A stretch of DNA of 64,000 bases, from NCBI GenBank assembly GCA_016618085.1, contig JABLTG010000019.1:102923-166922 (forward strand). The letters are read 5' to 3'. This DNA is from Neovahlkampfia damariscottae (lineage: Eukaryota > Heterolobosea > Selenaionea > Neovahlkampfiida > Neovahlkampfiidae). The translations under genes and the position numbers were made by a program. The notes under the pieces are model-generated. The model did not search any database. It worked only from the letters and a program-made list of their open reading frames with translations, and was not told the DNA's origin. Shown here piece after piece: positions 14,334-25,248 of the stretch; positions within the stretch are counted from its first letter, which is position 1, and every line of letters begins with the position of its first letter.

Positions 14334-15618
14334 TTAAATATTTATATTTAATCCAATTATCAAAAACAGCATTGAAACTAATGACAAAATATAAAATTCT
14401 TTCTCAAATGAAAAAGAAAAATTATCATCAACCTTCAAATATTGTTTGTTTTCTTTCTTCAATTTTTTTTCAATTTTTTCTTCAATCAAATTCTTTGGTT
14501 TATTCATTTTATAAGTTGAATGAATTGGTGATATTTTCAAATCACTTCCAAAAAAATCAGTTAATGGAATTTGATCAGGCGATCTTTTCATTAAATCAAT
14601 TTTCCAATTTGGATGAGATTGAATCAAATTTGGATCAAAAGATCTCATTAAATCACCAATTGTACCATGTCTTTCTTTAAAAAACATCAATGTGTAATAT
14701 GTAAATCTGTCTAAAATTGAAATTCCAATCTGTGTATCAAAATGATGCTAAAACAAGAATAAGATTAGTTTTGAAACTTACAGAATATGAGTTCTCACCA
14801 ACTCTTGAACTTGAAATAGCCATTACATTTGGTGTATATAAACTGGAATATAAAGATTGTCCTTGACATGTATCAGAAATGAATAAAATCTCATTGTATC
14901 TTTTTTTCACATGCATTTGTGAAAATGCATCTGCTAAATCCATTGAACTAATTTCTTCTTGATCTTGAAATTTTAAAAAATCTTCACCTCCATGTCCAGC
15001 TTTCAAAACAATTAGTTTTTTTTTTTTTGTTTTTTTTCTACTTAAATATAAGAGTATATTAGAATGCTCATCTGATAATAATCTTTTGGATCTTGGTACA
15101 TTTTCATCATGTCTATCTAATAATACACGTAAAAAATTTTCAACTGTAACTTCATAGTTACGATAATCAACTTGAACATTTTCAGGGTATAAGTTGTTTT
15201 CTTTTTGACGTGAATTGAAAATTTGAGCCGGAAATGAATTCCTTGCATTACAACCAATATCTGAATTCATTCAATTAAAAATAATTTTTTTCTTACCGTC
15301 AGCCAACACTCCAAAATTTTAAATTAAATTTGTTTGTCAAACTTAAAATGATATTTGAATCAGGTATTCCTAAATTTTTTACAATTTGATAGAAACTCAA
15401 AGTATTAGCAATGTGTCTGTAATTAAACCAAAATCTACTGGTACAAACTGAAAACGAAATTAAAAATAAAAAGAGTCACCTAAAACAGCCCAATTATTGG
15501 TATGTTTTTTGTTATTGAAGAATCTTTGAGTTTTCTGTTGTTGTTCTTGAGTATATCCAAAAATAAAATTTATAAAAAAAAACAACAAACAAACTGAAAG
15601 CAACGAAAAGCACTTCAT
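14334..15618 (-). CDS. PIGK: GPI-anchor transamidase catalytic subunit (GPI8/PIG-K)
   Basis: Six exons: 15480-15618, 15343-15447, 15297-15308 (12 nt), 15042-15260, 14782-14999 and 14334-14747; 368 aa. This is the C13-family cysteine protease that cleaves the C-terminal signal of proteins and attaches GPI in the ER. A signal peptide starts the protein. Family motifs follow: [43 protein letters not shown], the catalytic His in [14 protein letters not shown] and the catalytic Cys in ISDTCQG. A hydrophobic segment near the C-terminus is the expected membrane anchor. The 12-nt exon supplies MLAD of the conserved motif. The length is normal for the family (about 370-410). Confidence 0.95.
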
Positions 15619-15677
15619 TGGATAAAAAAATTAACCAACAATAAACGACAATTTTGTAAAAAGAAGAGAAAAAAAAA
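15619..15677. promoter_or_regulatory. 59-bp bidirectional promoter between PIGK and CMC4
   Basis: Only 59 bases separate the two divergent start codons. The segment holds TTAACCAACAAT, close to the CCAAT-type motif seen in front of many starts in this window, and is otherwise A/T. Both genes must use this space or lie within each other's 5' region. Confidence 0.5.
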
Positions 15678-15948
15678 ATGGGAAACACAAACACAAATTT
15701 AACAAAAGATAAACACATATATAACACAGAACAAGATCCATGTCACAAAAAAGCATGTGAAATTCAAACATGTCTTTCAAAAAATAATTTCTCACAAGAA
15801 AAGTGTAAAGAAATAGTAATTTCAATCATATCATTTTTTAACATAGTTTTTTTATTAGGTTGATATTTACAATGATTGCATGAAAAAACAAATGGAAAAT
15901 AAATTTGAAAAAGAAGAAATAAAAAGGAAAGGAAGAAAACAAAATTAA
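15678..15948 (+). CDS. CMC4: Twin CX9C mitochondrial protein, CMC4 homologue
   Basis: Two exons, 15678-15815 and 15859-15948, with a 43-nt intron; 75 aa. The start QDPCHKKACEIQTCLSKNN matches the CMC4 (p8MTCP1) signature, and the second helix reads KCKEIVDIYNDC. Both helices have C-x9-C spacing, the fold that is oxidised by Mia40 in the mitochondrial intermembrane space. Size is normal (human 68 aa). The stop lies 4 bp from the stop of the convergent GTPase gene. Confidence 0.9.
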
Positions 15949-15952
15949 AATT

Positions 15953-16697
15953 TTATTGTAATTGATCATCTAAATTTGCAACTGAACTTAAAAATGGAAC
16001 TGGACTTTTTCTCTTATTTTTTTTATGTTTTTTTTCTAATTCTTGTTGTACTGTTTTACGATAAATTTCTATTTGTTTGATGATTTCTTCAACTGCAATA
16101 TCAACACCTTCTTCTTCAATACAACTTGTTTCAACATAAGAACATTTGAATTTATCCGACATTTTTAAAGCTGCTAAAGTTTGAACTTTAATTTGTTCTT
16201 CTGGAATGTCTTTTTTTGTTCCAACCAAAGCAACTGGATATTTATCAACTTTAAATGATAAATTGGTTTCTTTGACTATATACTTGTACAATGCTTCTAT
16301 ATGAGAAATTGAAGTGTCAACTCCAAACATTAATAAATAACCATCATATTTTCCAAAAACAAATTTTTTATCTTTTGTGTCAATATCAACGCATTCAAAT
16401 TCACTTAAAAGAATTTAATTTTTTTTGTTTTTTTTACAGTTCATAATTATCTTTTGTTTGTGGAAGAAAAAGTGTATTTGAGTTTTTACTTTTATAACCA
16501 TCTTTTTCTGTTGCCACCCAATGTTTTACAAAAGTTTGTTTTCCTGTTCCTTTTTCTCCTATCAAAGCCTATTTTTTTTTTTTTACATTGTATTTTTTTG
16601 TTACAATTTTATAATTAATAAAGTGTTGTTGAAATGTAGATTCAACAAATTGTTCTCCTTGTGATTCAGTTGAAACGAGAAGAGTGTTAAGAGACAT
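15953..16697 (-). CDS. Ras-like small GTPase, atypical
   Basis: Exons 16605-16697, 16438-16568 and 15953-16403; 224 aa. The P-loop is ALIGEKGTGKQTF (GxxxxGK, with Gln-Thr after the Lys where Ser/Thr-x is usual). The base-binding motif is GTKKD. The DxxG motif is not clear: the equivalent strand is VFGKYDGYLLMFG. The tail is basic (KKHKKNKRK) and lacks a CaaX or Cys-Cys end, so no prenyl anchor is visible. The subfamily cannot be assigned. Confidence 0.8.
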
Positions 16698-16873
16698 TAA
16701 TTTTCCTTTTGAATGACGTTGATGTAAAAATTAATTTGATTGGAGGAATACCACAACTACTTATTCCTAATCTGATGAAAGGAATTACAAATTTTTGAAA
16801 TTTACGTTCAAACCAGATTTGTTGTTGGACAGAAACAAAAATACCAAATCCAGATAAAGAGAAATTTAAAAAT

Positions 16874-18190
16874 TTATTTTTTTTTGTCTTCTTTTGCGAC
16901 AACTTTTTTGATAACACCAACAGCAACTGTTTGTCTCATATCTCTAACAGCGAATCTTCCTAATGGTGCAAATTTTGAGTATTCTTCAACAACCATAGGT
17001 TTTGTAGGTTCAAGAACAACAATACAAGCTTCGTCTTTCTTTACAAATTTAGGGTCTTTTTCTAATTCTTTTCCTGAACGTTTGTCAAGTTTTTGTTCAA
17101 TATGTTTAAATTTGCAAGCAATGTGAGCTGTGTGACAATCTAAAACTGGAGTATATCCGTCTGAGATTTGACCTGGATGGTTAAGAACGATAACTTGAGC
17201 TGTGAATGTTTCAGTTTCTTTAGGTGGATCTTGTTTTTCATTTCCGCATACGAAACCTCTTCTAAGTTGATTAACAGCAATACCTTTAACGTTAAATCCG
17301 ATATTGTCACCTGGATGTGCTTCTTTAACTGATTCATGATGCATTTCAATTGATTTAATTTCAGTTGGTTTTAATGTTGATGGAGCGAATCTAACTGTAT
17401 CACCTGCTTTAGCAATACCAGTTTCAACTCTTCCTACTGGCACAGTTCCAATACCACCGATTTTATAAACATCTTGGAGTGGAATTCTGAGTGGTTTATC
17501 AGTTGGTCTTTTTGGTGGTACAATTTTATCAAGAGCTTCGATTAAACAATCTCCTTTGTACCATTTCATGTTTTCTGATTTTTCTAACATGTTATCACCA
17601 GCCCATCCTGAAATTGGGATGATTGGGATTTTTTCAACTTTGTATCCTGATTTTTTTAAGAAAGATTGAACTTCTTTGCAAATTTCAGTGTATCTTTTTT
17701 CATCATAGTTAACAGTTTTGTCGTCCATTTTGTTAACGCAAACAATCATTTGGTTGACACCAAGTGTTTTAGCGAGAAGAGCATGTTCTTTTGTTTGACC
17801 TTCTTTTGAGATACCAGCTTCAAATTCTCCTTGTCCTGAAGCAACGATAAGGATAGCAACATCAGCTTGTGAAGTTCCAGTAATCATGTTTTTAATGAAA
17901 TCTCTGTGTCCTGGAGCATCAATGATAGTGAAAACGAATTTTGGTGTTTCAAATTTCCATAAAGCAATATCAATTGTGATACCTCTTTCTCTTTCTGCTT
18001 TAAGCTTGTCTAAAACCCATGCATATTTGAAAGAAGATTTTCCTAATTCAGCAGCTTCTTTTTCGAATTTTTCGATTTGTCTTTTGTCAATACCACCGCA
18101 TTTATAGATTAAATGTCCTGTAGTTGTTGATTTTCCTGAGTCGACGTGACCAATAACAACGAGATTAACATGTGGTTTATCTTTTCCCAT
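16874..18190 (-). CDS. EEF1A: Translation elongation factor eEF1A
   Basis: One uninterrupted reading frame of 438 aa. It carries the G motifs [17 protein letters not shown] and NKMD, and the domain II/III signatures [20 protein letters not shown] and [18 protein letters not shown]. It delivers aminoacyl-tRNA to the ribosome. The gene has no intron and its base composition is less A/T-biased than its neighbours, both usual for very highly expressed genes. The family is normally about 450-460 aa. Confidence 0.98.
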   Translation of the reverse strand: MGKDKPHVNLVVIGHVDSGKSTTTGHLIYKCGGIDKRQIEKFEKEAAELGKSSFKYAWVLDKLKAERERGITIDIALWKFETPKFVFTIIDAPGHRDFIKNMITGTSQADVAILIVASGQGEFEAGISKEGQTKEHALLAKTLGVNQMIVCVNKMDDKTVNYDEKRYTEICKEVQSFLKKSGYKVEKIPIIPISGWAGDNMLEKSENMKWYKGDCLIEALDKIVPPKRPTDKPLRIPLQDVYKIGGIGTVPVGRVETGIAKAGDTVRFAPSTLKPTEIKSIEMHHESVKEAHPGDNIGFNVKGIAVNQLRRGFVCGNEKQDPPKETETFTAQVIVLNHPGQISDGYTPVLDCHTAHIACKFKHIEQKLDKRSGKELEKDPKFVKKDEACIVVLEPTKPMVVEEYSKFAPLGRFAVRDMRQTVAVGVIKKVVAKEDKKK

Positions 18191-18568
18191 CTTCTTTCTT
18201 CTTGCTTGTAAAAATTTTTAGCGAATTAGAAAGAAAATCGAAATAATTTATAACCATTGGTCAACTCTGGAGATACTTTGGGAAGTATTTTCATTTGTTG
18301 GTTTAATTTCCGAACCAATCAAACCCAACTGGAAGGAAAAACAAGTGTTCGTTTTCAACTTTGATGCTTCAAGGAAAATTTCATTGGACAAAGTAAACAT
18401 TCCAATTCAAAAAAAAATTTGATCAACCGACAAAAAATGAGACAAGTTTCTTTTTCAAAAACTTAAAAACTTGTTGATGCTCCATGGAATTGAGATTTAA
18501 CAATATTTTTAGTGAAAAAAAATCAACATGGAAATTAAGAATGACTAATTGTTTATTGATTGATTAAA
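18191..18568. promoter_or_regulatory. eEF1A upstream region / 3' flank of SNF8
   Basis: No gene is visible. On the eEF1A side there is a pyrimidine-rich leader (TCTTTCTTCTTGC on the plus strand next to the start), an AT stretch TAATTTATAA and the motif CCATTGGTCAA at 18254-18264. Further ATTGG/CCAAT copies occur near 18306 and 18315. The remainder shows nothing I can support. Confidence 0.45.
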
Positions 18569-19585
18569 TTATACTTGTATTAAACCTGGAAACCAGAAAG
18601 TGTTATCCACTGAGTCAATCCAAGCCATACCTTCTTGTAACAAAAGATTCAGAGTAGAATCAACTCTATCAGTAGTCCAACTCAACTCTTTCATCAATGA
18701 ATCTAAAGAATAAAAAAATTTCCTCAAAAATGCCTTACCTTTTTTAATATAACCACTTTTCTTTTCAAAAAAAATTTTCAATCAAAAATTGGTCACCTTA
18801 CCTGGGCTTTAAAAATTTTAAAATTAATTTTTTTTTGTTATACCCATTGTTAACACAATCGTATGATCTCTTGAAAGTTCACATGGTACACTTTGAACAA
18901 TTTCTTTGTTTCCAATTTTCAAAATGGTGAATCCATTTCCTAAAGGTTTAATTGATTTTATAGCTTGAACAATATCATTCTTTGATATTTTTTGTGAGTT
19001 CTTCGATCTAATCTCAATGATTCTGATAAAAAAAAAAATGAAAAAAAAAAAAAAAATTCTAACCTATTTGTCAAATCATCCAACTCGATCAAGCCACCAT
19101 TCTTTATAAAATGATAAATCAAAGTTATGAATTACTTGATCTTTTGTTTTTAAACAAACTTTTTCTTTAATTTTTTTTTTTTTTTACCTTCCACGATTTG
19201 AACTGATAATTCATAATAAAAATCACCAACTCCCAACAGTTTAGCCCAAAATCCTTTTGAAGCTAAGTTTTTTCATTTTAATTTTTTTTCATAAAAAAGC
19301 TTACAAGCAAGTGGATCAACTCCTATTTTCAAACACATTTGATGAAAATGAAATCTAAATTGTGGATCTTTGTTGATGTCTTCTTTATGATTTTTTGCAA
19401 ACTCTTCTAAACTCTTTTGAAAAAAAACCATTTTTTGACTCATCTATTCAGTTTTTTAAATTTCAAAATTTTTAAATTACAGCTTCTGTTTGAAAAGAGT
19501 TTAATTCTGATCCAACTGTTTCTTTCATTCGATTTTTTGTATCATTTCCTTTTTTTATTCCACCAATACCAACACCTCTCCTCAT
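18569..19585 (-). CDS. SNF8: ESCRT-II subunit SNF8/VPS22
   Basis: Nine exons: 19481-19585, 19305-19443, 19188-19262, 19136-19158, 19064-19101, 18844-19022, 18802-18806 (5 nt), 18739-18760 (22 nt) and 18569-18702; 239 aa. It begins [10 protein letters not shown]. Family blocks include [73 protein letters not shown] and [17 protein letters not shown] works in endosomal sorting. One intron is only 29 nt. The 5-nt exon CCCAG is needed to join TM to AQKSGY in frame; skipping it gives an early stop. Length is close to human SNF8 (258 aa). Confidence 0.95.
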
Positions 19586-19666
19586 TAACTTTCTCCACAA
19601 ATTTGACCAATAAAAATATCAACGAAATTGAAGAGATTTAGTCAAAAAATATTCACAAAGTTTTAT

Positions 19667-21137
19667 TCAAAAATAAAATACATTTTCTTTAATCACTTGA
19701 TTTTTGAATGGATTTCTAAATGGACAACAGACATCTTCATCTTTTTCATTTGATTTGCTGATCACAGTCAAATCAAAAGGATTCAATTGATATCGATACC
19801 AAAATATTTTATCAATTTCAGATAATATGAAATGATCATCTGGAAATGATTCAAAAAATAAAGGATCCAACTCTAAAATGTTTCTAATAAATAAGTCTAA
19901 ATTCTCATGGTTTTTGAAATTCAATTCTTTTGCAATTATTTCTAATTTACCATTTTTATCATCAAAAATGAATTTATTTTCTGTTGATGATGAAAAAGTT
20001 TGGATTTTATCTTGTTTTTTTACAATACTTTTTTCTTTTCTTTTAGTAAAGAATGGATGATGATTTGGTGTTTTTGGTGTATAAGGAGATGATGTTATGT
20101 AATCATCAGATGTCCATTCTTTCTTTGTTTCATAAATTTCATCATTTAATTTTTGATCATGATTTGAGAAGTTGATGATTACATCACAAAAAATTTCTGT
20201 CGATGAATATTTCGATTTTGAAATTGTTCTGTAATGTTTAAATTGATACTCTCCTGTATTCTTTATTTTTTTCAATATTCTTCCTATTTTTGAAATAGTT
20301 AAAAAAAATCAATTCAAAACTTCCAAGACCATACAAGTTGAATTTTATTCCTATTTCTTCACAAATTTCTGAGATAAAATGAAATTCATTATTAATAAAC
20401 GGATGATAATATTCTTTACAATTCCATTTGTTGAGTACTTTTGCCAATTTTGAAAAAACAATGGATGATTTTTTTTTGAAAACTTTTGTTGAAGTTGTGG
20501 CACTTTTACGAATAAACTTTTTAAAAAAAAAAATGTTTACGTCACAAATGAAGAACCTATCAACATTTTTGGTACGCAAAGAGAAGATTCATTAAAATCC
20601 AATAATAAAGGTCCAACACTAAAAAATGTGAAAAAAATTTCTCTTAACGAACCTGATATACAACTTCAGTTTGCCACTGAACTGACTTGGTAACTTAAAA
20701 TCTTTGATAAAAGGATTCAAAAAATGATTCAATTCATTTTCAATTTTATATTTTTCCATTAAGAATATCCTAATTTTAACATTTTCTTTTTTTTTATAAA
20801 GCCCTTCAAAATAATCATTCTCATCTAATTCAAAGTCATTTGACTGTGATTTTTTAGTATATATTTTTTGTTTTACTAATTTCAGTCTTGTTGAAAATTC
20901 TGTTGAGAGATAAGGTTCATCTAAATAGGATTTTTCAAACATCAAATTTTCTAAAGTATTTATATCTAAACTTTGATTTTCATTCATGGTGGAACCACAG
21001 ACATTTCTCAATTTTGTTGAAATTACAACTGAGTTTTTTGAAAACTTTTTTGGTTCCATTGATTTACTGGATGACATAAAAACTGAATCCAGAGTATCAG
21101 ATTCAGCACTGGAAAATGAAAATAATTTCTTTTTCAT
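19667..21137 (-). CDS. Hypothetical protein, 456 aa
   Basis: Four exons: 20653-21137, 20546-20618, 20321-20516 and 19667-20283. I do not recognise the family. The N-terminal third is rich in Ser, Lys and acidic residues. The middle has ordered-looking stretches (KLAKVLNKWNCKEYY, ISEICEEIGIKFNLYGLG). The end is FWYRYQLNPFDLTVISK. An in-frame ATG lies upstream at 21206, but a CCAATGG motif falls inside that extension and matches the promoter motif of neighbouring genes, so the start at 21137 (MKKKLFSFSS) is preferred. One intron is 29 nt with donor GTGAC. Confidence 0.65.
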
Positions 21138-21234
21138 CTTTTCTTTCGCACAAAATGAAAACCGTTGAAAAAACTCTGTTGGCCAATGGAAAAAGAAACT
21201 ATCCATTTAAAAGAAAATATTTTTATTTTAATAT

Positions 21235-22984
21235 CTACAATCTATTTGATTTTTTACTCTTTCTTTTTTTTGGTTTTTCTTCATTTTCAACTTTTTCTTT
21301 TTCATTTTCAACAATTGGTTCTAATTCTGTTTCATCAGGTGATTCATCAACTTCTTGTGTTATTTCTTCTTTAACAGTTTCATCTATATTTCTTGGAGTT
21401 TTATTGAGTGACTGCAAAATATTTTTAACTTTTTTGTCAACAACAATCTAAAGAGTTAACAAGTATTCAAAAAAAAAAAGACAAACTTTGTTTTTTAATC
21501 TATCAGCAAATAATTTTTGTCTTGCTTGTTTTAATTTTTCAGATGGAGCATAATACTTCATCATTCCATCCCATTCAACTATTTTAAATTAAAAAAAAAA
21601 AAAAAAGAAAAACTAACCAGATTTTAAACCTGTTTTTTTACAAATCATTTCTTTGATTCTTGTTGAGAATTGAATTGGATTTTCATCGTCTCTCATTTGT
21701 TGTGGTGGTAAAAAGTAAACATCACAAACCAAACACCACTTTTTAAAAAATAATCAATGATTGTAAAAAATACTTACAGATTTCATCAAACGAAAAATGT
21801 GACCTGCAAATGATTCATTCTTTGATGACCAATATGGATCTGAAAAGGTTTTACTGAATGAAAAAAAAAAATGAACATGTAGTTTTCTTCTTACTTGTAT
21901 TTGATAGCAATAGGACATATTTCAGCACCTAATGAAAAAGCACCTTGTTTGAACATAACTACGTATTCATTATTAACACAAACACCTTCTGGAAAGATTA
22001 AAAGTGGTGGATTTGATAAATCTTGTATATGATCAGTCATTCTCTTTGAAACTAATTTCCTATCTTTACTTTCAAATCTTTCAAACCAAATGTTCTTAAA
22101 AAATTGTTAAATGTGATCCTTGGAATTACTTTCAAAGGAGAAATTAAATGATTTTGAAGAAAAGCAACAAAACCTGTATGTTTTTGACCAACTGTTGCAA
22201 AAATTCTATATTGAGCAAGTATAACAAAATCTAAAAGAGTTGCGTGGTTAGCCACATAAATTTGATTTTTCTTTCTTTTTGGTGGCGTACCATGATATTT
22301 AATGACACAATGTAAAGCAACAAACCAAACTAATGAAGCATCTAAAAAAAAAAGAATAGATTAAAACTATAATATATCTCAAACATAATTTAATTGCATT
22401 TCTAATGATTGTTGTTTTTCTTTCACTTTCAGGTAAAAAGTAAATTGGTGGATAGACAATAGCAAAAATTAAAGAACCAACAATAAACCATAACATTCTT
22501 TTTTTTTTTTTTTTTTAGATTTGATGTTTTTCGAACCTTATTGGAAGTAAAATAAAATAACGAACTAAAACACCAAGACACCATAAAATGAATAAAAGAA
22601 AATTGAAATTCCAAGTTTCTGGTGGTGTTTGTTCAAAGCAAGCAGTAAATGAATCTGATGTTATTGCTTCCATACCTTAATTCAAGTTTTAATTTTTTTT
22701 TTGTTAGTTACCTTCTTTTGTTGTAAGAATCGGATCAGCTAAAGTAAATGGAAGTGATTCTTTAACTTCACCTCCTTTTTTATAAGCTTCAATAACTTTT
22801 TCTTCAATTTCTTTTCTAAGTTGTTCTTCAAAAGTTTCAGATTCATCCGAAGTCGTAAAAATATTAAAAAATGGATCTATAACTGGGGTTGAACTTCTAG
22901 AAATGAAAAGTTGAATTCAAATTTATGATTTTACAAATTGGCTTCTAATAATTTATTCTTTTCTTTTTTTTCGTCTTGAGTCAT
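21235..22984 (-). CDS. Glycerol-3-phosphate acyltransferase, GPAT3/4 (AGPAT9) type
   Basis: Ten exons: 22935-22984, 22712-22896, 22537-22675, 22385-22497, 22130-22341, 21895-22094, 21778-21853, 21618-21738, 21487-21578 and 21235-21447; 466 aa. The acyltransferase motifs are NHATLLD (NHxxxxD), WFERFESKDR, IFPEGVCVN and the later block WCLVCDVYFLPP, ending EWDGMMKYY as in GPAT3/4. Hydrophobic helices precede the catalytic domain, so it is an ER membrane enzyme making lysophosphatidic acid from glycerol-3-phosphate. The last 60 residues are an acidic/Lys-rich tail ending KKRKSKKSNRL, typical of ER retention or a basic tail. Confidence 0.92.
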
Positions 22985-23041
22985 CTTTGACCAAAAAAAC
23001 AACGACAAAATTGACCAATGGGAATAAAATACTTTTTATTT

Positions 23042-23822
23042 TCATTTTAAAATTTTTAAAAATAATTCAGCTAAAGAATCTCTTATTTTGACATCTTTTT
23101 TTAATGATATTTCCATATACAAAATAATTAATTCATCTGCTTTTTTTTTAAATAGAATAGCTTCATTTTGATCATATTTGTGGTTTGTATTGTCTATAAC
23201 TAAAATAGATGGTTTTATTGTGATATTAGATTGATATTTTTTCAAATCTTTCAATGAATTTGATTCATTCATGTAGAAGAGTAAAATGTTTCCATCATTT
23301 TTTGAACTGTCTTCTTTGATGTATTTCATGGCAAATTCATTTGAAAAAGCATATATTTTGAACTTAAAAGCATAATATTTTTGATTGTACAACCAGTACG
23401 TGTTTTTTTCCATTTTTCTAGTTAAGTCATTCACATACTGTTGTCCTGTAGTCGTTTCATTACAGTAGACTGACAAATTCAAAAAAAAATTGGAAACTTA
23501 CTCCCCTATTAAGTTTTAGTTGATTTAATTTTTCTTACAATATTCAGAGTATGATATTTTTTATTTTTTGTTACATTTTCGTCATATTCGACGTTGATTA
23601 AAGAAGACAAGTTCATAGTTTCTGTTAAACTCAGTCGCTTTTTCATTTTAGAAACATCCAAGTTCATCATTAAATGAATTGGTGAGTCTTGAGTCACAGG
23701 ATGCAAACTTTTTCGTGGTATATCCAAGTTGGATTCTTCTTGAGAAGAACTACCAAATATACCCTGTAGAGATTTTCTTTTTGATCAACAAAAAAATCGA
23801 CTAACCTTTTCTTCTTTTCCAT
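23042..23822 (-). CDS. Ras-superfamily-like protein with degenerate nucleotide-binding motifs (probable pseudo-GTPase)
   Basis: Exons 23806-23822 (17 nt), 23539-23776, 23502-23505 (4 nt) and 23042-23469; 228 aa. After an 80-residue Ser/Lys-rich lead, the pattern matches a small GTPase: strand KYHTLNI, loop GIYCNETTTGQQY, later strand ILLFYMNESN, then SILVIDNTNH where N/TKxD should be. The P-loop Lys is Gln and spacing is altered, so GTP binding is doubtful. The P-loop sits at an exon junction just as in the GTPase at 15953-16697. Function unknown. Confidence 0.7.
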
Positions 23823-23884
23823 GTTCGTTTTTCAACAATTTTTGTATTTCGGTTTGATTGGTTTAATTTTTCCACACAAACTTG
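23823..23884. promoter_or_regulatory. 62-bp shared promoter between divergent genes
   Basis: The gap between the start codons at 23822 (-) and 23885 (+) contains TTTGATTGGTTTAATTTT (ATTGG / CCAAT motif). No other element is visible, so one motif probably serves both directions. Confidence 0.45.
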
Positions 23885-24592
23885 ATGGACAACGAGACAA
23901 CCGAAGAAGATAAAGATGAAAAAGAACCGACAGGTGTTGAGCTAAAAGAAATCGATTTAAATGAAATCCATGAAGAAAATTTTTTTTCACAAGAAGAAAG
24001 AAAACAAGAAGATGAACCTCATAAAACTTTAGAAAAAAAAGATTCACAAAAAATTACAAGAGAAGGAACTAATGCTTTTATATATGAATCAACCCTTTTA
24101 ATTTTCAATGACCCTTTATACTTGAAAGCAGAGTCAAAAAAAGAAAAATTTTTTTTTCTTTCTATTTTATTTTTAAAACAAATATTTGCTGCTATTGGAG
24201 GTGTTATTTTTTGGGTTGGTGGTTGGAATGCTTTAGATTTATACTTACTACCACAAAATGTTTACGCTGAGATTTGTTGTGTTGTTTTTGGGACTATTTT
24301 ATTCTTGAGTTTGGTTTTCATTTGTGAATTTCCATTTTTTAAGAAAATACTATTAATAAAACAGGGTTGGAAAGGATGGTCATTCAGAACTATACGTGAT
24401 ATATTATCAGCTTGTTTGGCTGTTGTAATTTGGAAAGGAACTTATAATATTTTTGATTATTATTTGTTGGTAAATAAGTTATTTCTAATTTGTTAGACTG
24501 TTCATATTTGGTGGAGAAGTATTGTTTATTTAGTTGGTGGATTGATAATTTTAATTGTTGTTGGTTCATTGGAGGCAAATACATCTGTATAA
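23885..24592 (+). CDS. Multi-pass membrane protein, fuseless-like
   Basis: Exons 23885-24469 and 24497-24592 with a 27-nt intron, among the shortest in the window; 226 aa. About 80 acidic, charged residues lead into two similar pairs of helices. The first repeat has FWVGGWNALDLYLLP and the second has VIWKGTYNIFDYYLL, each W-x-G-x-(W/Y)-N-(x)-D-x-Y. This duplicated pattern resembles the Fuseless family. The match is from memory of the family pattern, so only the membrane topology is firm. Confidence 0.65.
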
Positions 24593-24684
24593 AATTTTTG
24601 TTATTTAATATAATGTTGTGAAATTATTATTATTGACAGTTTTCTGTCAAATTTATTTTATGCCAATCATTTTACACAGCCAGA

Positions 24685-25248
24685 ATGAACACAAAGGATG
24701 AATTGGAAATAAAAAAATATTTGTTGAATAAATTTCAAGAAATACCTGATTTTGAATGGAACCAAGAAACAAAAACTATTCTATTACAAATAATACAACA
24801 AGAAAAAGAACAAAAAAAAACAAATGTGCAAAAATTAAATTTCGCTTATAAAATGTTAAACATAAAAAACGAAACTGAATTATACCATTTACCAGAAGAA
24901 GAAGAAAATATAACTTATAAAAAAAAACAAAAAGAATTCAAACAATTCATAGAAACCAAAGAAATATCATTCGAAATTTTAGAGTATGAAAATAAAATAA
25001 AGGAGTACGAAAAAGAGATTAAATTACAACCAGAAATAATAGAAATCAATCAAATTAAATCACTAAAAAACAAAATTTTGACTTTAAAAAATGAAAACGA
25101 AAACATTGCACAAGTGTTACATTCAACTTATTTTGACTTGCCAACAAGTTTGAATTTGATTTCAAAAAAATTGAAAGAAATGAAACAAGAAATCAATTTG
25201 ATTCAAGAAAAAATTGATAATTTAATTAATAAACAAGAGATTCAATAA
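24685..25248 (+). CDS. Coiled-coil protein, 187 aa
   Basis: Single exon, rich in Lys, Glu, Ile and Gln, with long heptad-like stretches. The best-ordered block is FDLPTSLNLISKKLKEMKQE near residue 150, a layout seen in some augmin/HAUS-type coiled coils, but that is only suggestive. CCAATCATTTTAC lies just upstream of the start. Its stop codon overlaps the 3' end of the convergent F-box gene by 7 bp. Confidence 0.75.
   Translation: MNTKDELEIKKYLLNKFQEIPDFEWNQETKTILLQIIQQEKEQKKTNVQKLNFAYKMLNIKNETELYHLPEEEENITYKKKQKEFKQFIETKEISFEILEYENKIKEYEKEIKLQPEIIEINQIKSLKNKILTLKNENENIAQVLHSTYFDLPTSLNLISKKLKEMKQEINLIQEKIDNLINKQEIQ

Noticed and set aside
16687-16926. 79-codon minus-strand frame next to eEF1A
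   Set aside because: It overlaps the end of eEF1A in another frame and the spacer to the GTPase gene; no start context or similarity.
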